Source: an uncultured Bacillota bacterium
Lineage (GTDB): Bacteria; Bacillota; Clostridia; Oscillospirales; Oscillospiraceae
Assembly: GCA_947385365.1 (NCBI GenBank)
Contig: CANDKT010000001.1
Span: forward strand, 37,798-101,797
DNA: 64,000 bases
Reading direction: 5' to 3'
In this document: positions 60,246 through 64,000 of the stretch, in pieces
How the letters are laid out: every line of letters starts with the position of its first letter
Numbering within the stretch: the stretch's first letter is position 1
Position numbers and translations under genes: made by a program
The notes under the pieces: model-generated
Databases searched by the model: none
What the model was told of the DNA's origin: nothing
The model's input: the letters and a program-made list of their open reading frames with translations, nothing else

Positions 60246-60659
60246 ATGTTAGAAAAATACGTGTATAACCCAGAAGTTCTTGTAGAAATAGCCCAAGATT
60301 ATCTACAGGCAGAAGAGGATCTACAAACATATACACTAAACCACAACCTATCCTCTAGCCGGGAGGAGATTGAGTACTTGAGCCGTAAAAAAGAAAGTGT
60401 CTGTACTTGGCTAGCCATGCTGAAAGCCTGTCGCATGGTCAGGGCTGACCCCGATATTGTGCTGGCAACGGTGAAAGCCATGAACCGCTACGAAAGGCTG
60501 AAAGGCTGGCGGATTTGCGTACACCTCCCCACTGGTTTGAGTATAGGGTGTAGTGAGCGCGGCGAGGATCGAGTGAGGCGGTTTTTCTCGCTCGGAGACG
60601 AGTGGCACGGATACTTTCGAAGCAATGGCCGCCGGTTTCGGTGGCTGGATAAGACATGA
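60246..60659 (+). CDS. Unknown protein
   Basis: 137 aa from the ATG at 60246, behind GGAAAGG. The N-terminal two thirds are helical (VEIAQDYLQAEEDLQTYTLN, RKKESVCTWLAMLKACRMVRA). The C-terminus is basic and aromatic (RVRRFFSLGDEWHGYFRSNGRRFRWLD). No family was recognised. Confidence 0.6.
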   Translation: MLEKYVYNPEVLVEIAQDYLQAEEDLQTYTLNHNLSSSREEIEYLSRKKESVCTWLAMLKACRMVRADPDIVLATVKAMNRYERLKGWRICVHLPTGLSIGCSERGEDRVRRFFSLGDEWHGYFRSNGRRFRWLDKT

Positions 60660-60675
60660 AAGGAATCAGAACAAC

Positions 60676-60846
60676 ATGAGAATCACAGAACGCAACAAAA
60701 ACGCCCTTGCATATATTAAAAGGTGTAATCGCAGAAGACGCAGAGCAGTTCTCCGACAACGGCGATGTATTAGCCGCTTCTTGCGGGCAGCGACATTGGT
60801 CGCTGCGGCAATTTGTATAGCGGACGTTATTTTGATGTTCGCATAA
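60676..60846 (+). CDS. Small basic single-pass membrane protein
   Basis: 56 aa from the ATG at 60676, behind AAAGGA. The N-terminal 38 residues are very basic (NRRRRRAVLRQRRCISRFLR). A C-terminal hydrophobic segment follows (about 39-56, TLVAAAICIADVILMFA). This is a tail-anchored layout with the positive part inside the cell. Function is unknown. Confidence 0.6.
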   Translation: MRITERNKNALAYIKRCNRRRRRAVLRQRRCISRFLRAATLVAAAICIADVILMFA

Positions 60847-60865
60847 TTTAGGTAAGGAGGTTCCA

Positions 60866-60967
60866 ATGGGTCTGACACAACCTATGCAGGGGCTGAGCAT
60901 CCCCGCCCAAAAGCTGCTCCCGCTGTTTGGGAGTATTGCTGGTGCCACGGTCAGCAATGCAGTATAG
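60866..60967 (+). CDS. Very small hydrophobic protein
   Basis: 33 aa (MGLTQPMQGLSIPAQKLLPL...) with an ideal site, TAAGGAGG, five bases before the ATG. A degenerate copy of its first half, with an early stop, lies at 61079-61135. No family was recognised. The strong start suggests it is made. Confidence 0.5.
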   Translation: MGLTQPMQGLSIPAQKLLPLFGSIAGATVSNAV

Positions 60968-61004
60968 CCCACACAGTGAGTTTAATAGCGTGGACAAATA
61001 AATC

Positions 61005-61049
61005 AACAGCCCCTTGTGGTCCATATGGGCGATAATGCAAGGGGCTGTT
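61005..61049 (+). terminator. 12-bp hairpin after the 33-aa gene
   Basis: AACAGCCCCTTG pairs perfectly with CAAGGGGCTGTT around 21 bases. No T run follows. The gene-free stretch 60968-61317 holds this hairpin, a degenerate repeat of the previous gene (61079-61135) and a tRNA-like element. Confidence 0.5.
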
Positions 61050-61230
61050 AGGAAGTATATACAAAGGAGATCTCTAGTATGGGTCTATCGCGTCATTGAC
61101 TAGGGTTTGAGCATCCCCGCCCAAAAACTGCTCCGCCGCCGGGGAGCTGGCACTGGTAGCACGCGGATACCAGGAGGCAGCTTCATTTGCGCAAAGGCTC
61201 ATCGGCGGCGATTGGTTCCCGCGTTCATAT

Positions 61231-61280
61231 CTGAGCGTATGGAAATGGAAATTGGGGTTCGATTCCCCATACTCAGACCA
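61231..61280 (+). other. tRNA-3'-end-like element with CCA
   Basis: TGGGG-TTCGATT-CCCCA is a textbook T arm, followed by TACTCAG-A-CCA. CTGAG-cg-TATGG upstream pairs with CCATACTCAG with a 2-base bulge. D and anticodon arms are missing, so this is not a whole tRNA. It may be a tRNA fragment, an attachment-site remnant or a tRNA mimic. Confidence 0.4.
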
Positions 61281-61317
61281 GAGGTAGAAGCCTCTATTTA
61301 AAAAAGGAGTGTGCCAA

Positions 61318-61491
61318 ATGGACAAGAAGTTAGCTCAGGCGATCAATGAACTCAAGGTTGCGGTAGCCGCATCCGTTGCGGCGGCCGAGGAGGTCAAGCA
61401 ACTCTCCTATGATGGCTCCTGCACGGAGCCTGGCATCCGTGCAACCAAGGCAGTTGCGGCGGCCTTGGAAAAGGTAATCGCCCTTCTCTAA
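61318..61491 (+). CDS. Small Ala-rich helical protein
   Basis: 57 aa from the ATG at 61318, behind AAAAAGGAG. MDKKLAQAINELKVAVAASV, then EEVKQLSYDGSCTEPGIRAT and an amphipathic C-terminal helix. No family was recognised; short helical proteins like this are common in phage early regions. Confidence 0.6.
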   Translation: MDKKLAQAINELKVAVAASVAAAEEVKQLSYDGSCTEPGIRATKAVAAALEKVIALL

Positions 61492-61512
61492 TGGGGGCAT
61501 GGGTTGAAATGG

Positions 61513-61542
61513 GGAGGTAAGGACATAAATGTCCTTACCTCC
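61513..61542 (+). terminator. 13-bp hairpin before the 69-aa gene
   Basis: GGAGGTAAGGACA pairs perfectly with TGTCCTTACCTCC around TAAA. A second GC-rich hairpin (CCCC-CGTG-CGGGG) follows. Without a T run these are more likely leader or processing hairpins. Confidence 0.5.
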
Positions 61543-61588
61543 TCTGCTGCCCCCCGTGCGGGGCGGCAACTGATTGGAGGTTCATTCT

Positions 61589-61798
61589 ATGGGATTTGTG
61601 ATAGAAGTATCTGCCTATAGAGGCTTGGAACGCACATATTTTGTGCAAGAACTGGACATATCAGAGGCAAAGCGTAAGGCATACGATATGTTTAGGAAGA
61701 GTTCGAGCTGCTATTTGCCGGAAACGCTTGCCGAAGCAGAAGTTTCAGACCTCGTATTTGTCATAGAAGTCTGTAAAGTTGAGCAAATAATACTGTAA
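61589..61798 (+). CDS. Small unknown protein
   Basis: 69 aa from the ATG at 61589, eight bases after GGAGG. It reads MGFVIEVSAYRGLERTYFVQ, then SEAKRKAYDMFRKSSSCYLP and an acidic, hydrophobic end. Its build resembles the 66-aa protein at 62873 (an aromatic beta start and an EAxxxA helix), so the two may be distant relatives. Confidence 0.6.
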   Translation: MGFVIEVSAYRGLERTYFVQELDISEAKRKAYDMFRKSSSCYLPETLAEAEVSDLVFVIEVCKVEQIIL

Positions 61799-61866
61799 TT
61801 AGAGCCTACATAGAACGCAATCCGTTCAGCGGGATTGGGGAATCGGAACCACAAGCTATCGCAGAA

Positions 61867-61898
61867 AGAGAGGGGTTAGTAGCCTCTCTCTTCTTTTC
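61867..61898 (+). terminator. Rho-independent terminator
   Basis: AGAGAGG pairs with CCTCTCT around nine bases and is followed by CTTCTTTTC. It separates the small-gene cluster from the antirepressor. Confidence 0.65.
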
Positions 61899-61931
61899 TG
61901 CTGAAATGAAATATTGTGAAAGGAGTATAAA

Positions 61932-62861
61932 ATGGAAAATAAAGCGACAAATGAAAACCTGTTAGATGCGGAGACTAGGGAAAAGCTGGCCGGGCGTGTC
62001 GAGGTTCTGGACAAGGTGAAGAAGCTGTTTCTTTTGCCGCAGTTGGAGATGATTACTGTGGCTCAGATAGCAGACTATTATGGGGTAGACAAAGAAGCAA
62101 TTCAGAAATGCTATCAGCGGAATAAAGACGAGATTGATTTAGATGGTGTTGAAAAATTCTACCTCAGTACTTTAGTGCAACGGCTTGGACAAAATGTCCA
62201 ATCCGTAAAAACCAAGTATCACACAGACTTTATGCTGTCCGATACTGTCACTTTGCGTGTTCCTAACGGTGGAATTAGGTTATTCCCAAAGAGGGCGATA
62301 CTCCGCATCGGAATGCTTCTCCGGGACAGCGAAGTTGCGAGGGAAGTTCGGACGCAGCTTCTGAATGTCTTTGAAAAGACAGACGATTCCCAAAAGATTG
62401 AGGCTATCGAAACAGAGCAAGAAATAATGGGCCAAATGGGGATTGCGTTTGCGAATGGAGATCTCACGGCATTTTGTGAGGCAGCCATGCAATACAATGC
62501 GTTCAAGCAACGGCATATTGACCGGCTAGAGGCAAAGATTAGCGCAGACAAACCGAAGGTTGAGTTTGCTGAAACGTTTGGGTCTGGCAAGGAAACAGTA
62601 TCTGTTGGGACGTATGCAAAAATGCTGTACGACAAGAAAGGCATTGATATTGGTAGAAACAGGTTGTTTAGCTGGCTGAGGAGAAATGGGATTGTTGACA
62701 GCAAAAATATCCCGTATCAGAAATATATGAACGCTGGATGGTTTAGGGTTGTTTCTATTCAGAAACCAGGAATCAACCAAAATATTCCGACGGCAAGGAT
62801 CACGGCAAAAGGCCAGGAAAAGCTGTTTGAGTTGATTTCAGAAGACTACAAAGAAGCGTGA
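61932..62861 (+). CDS. Phage antirepressor with KilAC (ANT) C-terminus
   Basis: 309 aa, behind AAAGGAG. Residues 1-150 are paralogous to the gene at 48687 (GRVEVLDKVKKLFLLPQLEM, TKYHTDFMLSDTVTLRVPNG, REVRTQLLNVFE). The C-terminal about 90 residues are a KilAC/ANT domain (YAKMLYDKKGIDIGRNRLFSWLRRNGIV, later TARITAKGQEKLFELI). Proteins of this build counter phage repressors or bind DNA. A shared N-terminus with swapped C-termini suggests two regulators that could form mixed complexes. Confidence 0.85.
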   Translation: MENKATNENLLDAETREKLAGRVEVLDKVKKLFLLPQLEMITVAQIADYYGVDKEAIQKCYQRNKDEIDLDGVEKFYLSTLVQRLGQNVQSVKTKYHTDFMLSDTVTLRVPNGGIRLFPKRAILRIGMLLRDSEVAREVRTQLLNVFEKTDDSQKIEAIETEQEIMGQMGIAFANGDLTAFCEAAMQYNAFKQRHIDRLEAKISADKPKVEFAETFGSGKETVSVGTYAKMLYDKKGIDIGRNRLFSWLRRNGIVDSKNIPYQKYMNAGWFRVVSIQKPGINQNIPTARITAKGQEKLFELISEDYKEA

Positions 62862-62872
62862 GGAGGCTCTCT

Positions 62873-63073
62873 ATGGGGAGTAAGGTCTATTTTTTCTGTA
62901 TGGCGGTAACTCACTACCGCACTGGAAAAGATATCGGGACTCGTTGCGGTGTTGTGTTTGCTACGAGTCTCGAAGAAGCTGAGAAGATTGCATGGAGCAA
63001 GTACGGAAACGACTATACTCACAACCTGTCGGTGGAAGAAGTACAGGGCGACGGGGTCTGTGTTGACCTGTAG
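62873..63073 (+). CDS. Small unknown protein
   Basis: 66 aa from the ATG at 62873, six bases after GAGGAGG, which overlaps the end of the antirepressor gene. It reads MGSKVYFFCMAVTHYRTGKD, then FATSLEEAEKIAWSKYGNDY. Beta-beta-alpha build like the 61589 protein. No family was recognised. Confidence 0.65.
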   Translation: MGSKVYFFCMAVTHYRTGKDIGTRCGVVFATSLEEAEKIAWSKYGNDYTHNLSVEEVQGDGVCVDL

Positions 63074-63082
63074 GGGATTGGA

Positions 63083-63247
63083 ATGACAAATTTTGATAAA
63101 ATCCGCAACATGAGTGCCGAAAATATGGAACTCTTTTTTATGGAAAAACGTTGGAAATGCCCTTATGCATGGTGCCCCTGTGAGGACGATTGGTATATGA
63201 CCTGTCTCAACTGTTGGCTTGGATGGCTCAATCAAGAAGCAGAATAA
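63083..63247 (+). CDS. Small Cys/Trp-rich phage protein
   Basis: 54 aa: MTNFDKIRNMSAENMELFFM, then KRWKCPYAWCPCEDDWYMTC and LNCWLGWLNQEAE. Five Cys in 19 residues suggest a metal site. Short proteins with the MTNFxKIxNMS start and C-terminal WLNQE are common in Clostridia phages. Function is unknown. Confidence 0.7.
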   Translation: MTNFDKIRNMSAENMELFFMEKRWKCPYAWCPCEDDWYMTCLNCWLGWLNQEAE

Positions 63248-63277
63248 AACAATTCTTTCATGGGGGCGGTAAACAAA

Positions 63278-63472
63278 GTGATCGTAATCGATTCTATTGT
63301 TTTGCTTATTACCATTGTTTTGCTTATCATCATTGTTTCCTTTTCTTATTGTAAAATTTTCGATTGGAAAATAGACAGAGAAATTAAACAAGAACGAGTG
63401 AAACGGTCCGCAATTGAAAAAAGGCTTACCAAATGCGCCGTAAAGCCCCTGCCTTTAGGCATGGGGATATAA
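63278..63472 (+). CDS. Small membrane protein, C-terminus altered by an IS
   Basis: 64 aa from the GTG at 63278 (GGGGGCGG before it); an ATG at 63260 is also possible. One long hydrophobic segment (about 1-26, VIVIDSIVLLITIVLLIIIV), then a basic helical tail. The last codons (AVKPLPLGMGI and the stop) come from the left end of an IS200/IS605-type element, so the original C-terminus has been replaced. Confidence 0.6.
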   Translation: MIVIDSIVLLITIVLLIIIVSFSYCKIFDWKIDREIKQERVKRSAIEKRLTKCAVKPLPLGMGI

Positions 63473-64000
63473 GTCGCTTTTCTTTCTAAGGATTTTGTGC
63501 TATAGTAGTTTTGGTGATTTTATGGAGTATTCCTACAAGTTTCGGATATATCCGAACGCAGCGCAGGAAAACTTAATACAAAGGACTTTTGGTTGCTGCC
63601 GGTTTGTGTTCAACCATTTTCTTGCTGAGAGAATGAAACAGTACAAACAGACCGGGAAGTCACCCACAAGGTTTCAGCAGGACAAAAGCCTGACTGCGCT
63701 GAAAAAGGAATTGGAGTGGCTGAAAGAGGCAGACGCAACCGCGCTACAATCTGCTTTGCGTGATTTGGATACCGCCTATCAGAACTTTTTCCGGCGAGTA
63801 AAACAGGGTCAGAAACCAGGCTATCCGAAATTCAAACGCAAACACGACCATCGGAAAAGCTACAAAAGCAAGCGCGTTGGGGAGAACATCAAAGTGCTGG
63901 ATAAAGCGGTACAGCTTCCGAAACTGGGTCTTGTGAAGTGCCGGGTATCCAAGCAAGTCAAAGGCCGCATTCTCTCCGCAACCGTCAGCCAAAATCCATC
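63442..64000 (+). mobile_element. IS200/IS605-type element, left part
   Basis: A subterminal hairpin CCCC-t-GCC-TTTA-GGC-a-TGGGG at 63446-63466 is characteristic of these IS ends, followed by a tnpB gene in the same direction. No tnpA is seen, so it may be a tnpB-only (IS1341-type) element. The right end is outside the window. Confidence 0.75.
63522..64000 (+). CDS. tnpB: TnpB (OrfB) RNA-guided nuclease, N-terminal part
   Basis: The first 159 codons are present and the gene runs off the right edge. It reads MEYSYKFRIYPNAAQENLIQ, then TFGCCRFVFNHFLAERMKQY, LQSALRDLDTAYQNFFRRVK and GYPKFKRKHDHRKSYKS, the N-terminal signature of TnpB from IS200/IS605 elements. TnpB is a small RNA-guided DNA endonuclease that helps keep the element at its donor site. 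The RuvC residues lie beyond the window. Confidence 0.9.
   Translation, partial: MEYSYKFRIYPNAAQENLIQRTFGCCRFVFNHFLAERMKQYKQTGKSPTRFQQDKSLTALKKELEWLKEADATALQSALRDLDTAYQNFFRRVKQGQKPGYPKFKRKHDHRKSYKSKRVGENIKVLDKAVQLPKLGLVKCRVSKQVKGRILSATVSQNP

Noticed and set aside
61205-61280. A complete tRNA gene
   Set aside because: The T arm and CCA are good, but the required 5' acceptor strand, D arm and anticodon arm are not present at tRNA spacing.
1-64000. Diversity-generating retroelement
   Set aside because: No reverse transcriptase and no A-biased template/variable repeat pair was seen near the fibre genes.

Overview
The window looks like about 64 kb of a large tailed phage (long non-contractile tail, siphovirus-like) of a gut Clostridia-type Firmicute. 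The signs are Bacillota-style ribosome binding sites (AAGGAGGTGATC-like), a TP901-type tape measure, Dit and Tal tail-tip proteins, BppU-like and collagen-like tail fibres, and a DUF1064 protein. No host housekeeping gene is visible, so this is phage sequence throughout. Both ends are cut: a lysis-module gene on the left and an IS200/IS605-type tnpB on the right.

Left half, 1-42.7 kb, almost all on the minus strand. Read right to left this is a complete virion-building module: HU-like protein, terminase small and large subunits, portal, protease/scaffold, decoration-like protein, major capsid protein, connectors, tail tube, tape measure (2666 aa), Dit, Tal, baseplate and fibre proteins, a glycosyltransferase, then holin-like genes. 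The major capsid gene is split by a 1.05 kb group I intron that carries its own homing endonuclease. The splice sites can be placed by P1 and P10 pairing. Two cassettes run against the grain on the plus strand, each behind a perfect TTGACA-17-TATAAT promoter. One (25.0-27.4 kb) encodes two membrane proteins; the other (42.8-43.4 kb) encodes a Uma2-type nuclease. Both look like morons.

Middle, 41-52.3 kb, minus strand: tyrosine recombinase, PAPS-reductase-like protein, metallophosphoesterase, a Zn-ribbon protein overlapping a 914-aa double-psi beta-barrel RNA polymerase (YonO/QDE-1-like, with SDGYG and DxDGD motifs), an antirepressor, a DNA methyltransferase split by a 309-bp element with terminal inverted repeats, and a helicase-like ATPase.

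From 52.3 to 53.8 kb there is a gene-free divergent region with repeated TCCGTAA motifs (origin or control region). Right of it, everything is on the plus strand: a sigma-like HTH protein, a tandem 69-bp repeat, a gene-free block of about 680 nt dense in helices (a strong candidate for a giant structured RNA), two smaller structured RNAs, a frameshifted BRO antirepressor, a RelE/HigB-HigA-type toxin-antitoxin pair, many tiny ORFs with good ribosome binding sites, a second antirepressor sharing its N-terminus with the one in the middle, and the start of a TnpB-encoding IS.

The picture is a temperate or episomal phage. It carries its own RNA polymerase and a sigma-like factor, a long-tailed virion, and a control region rich in RNA structure. 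All functions are read from sequence patterns without database searches.
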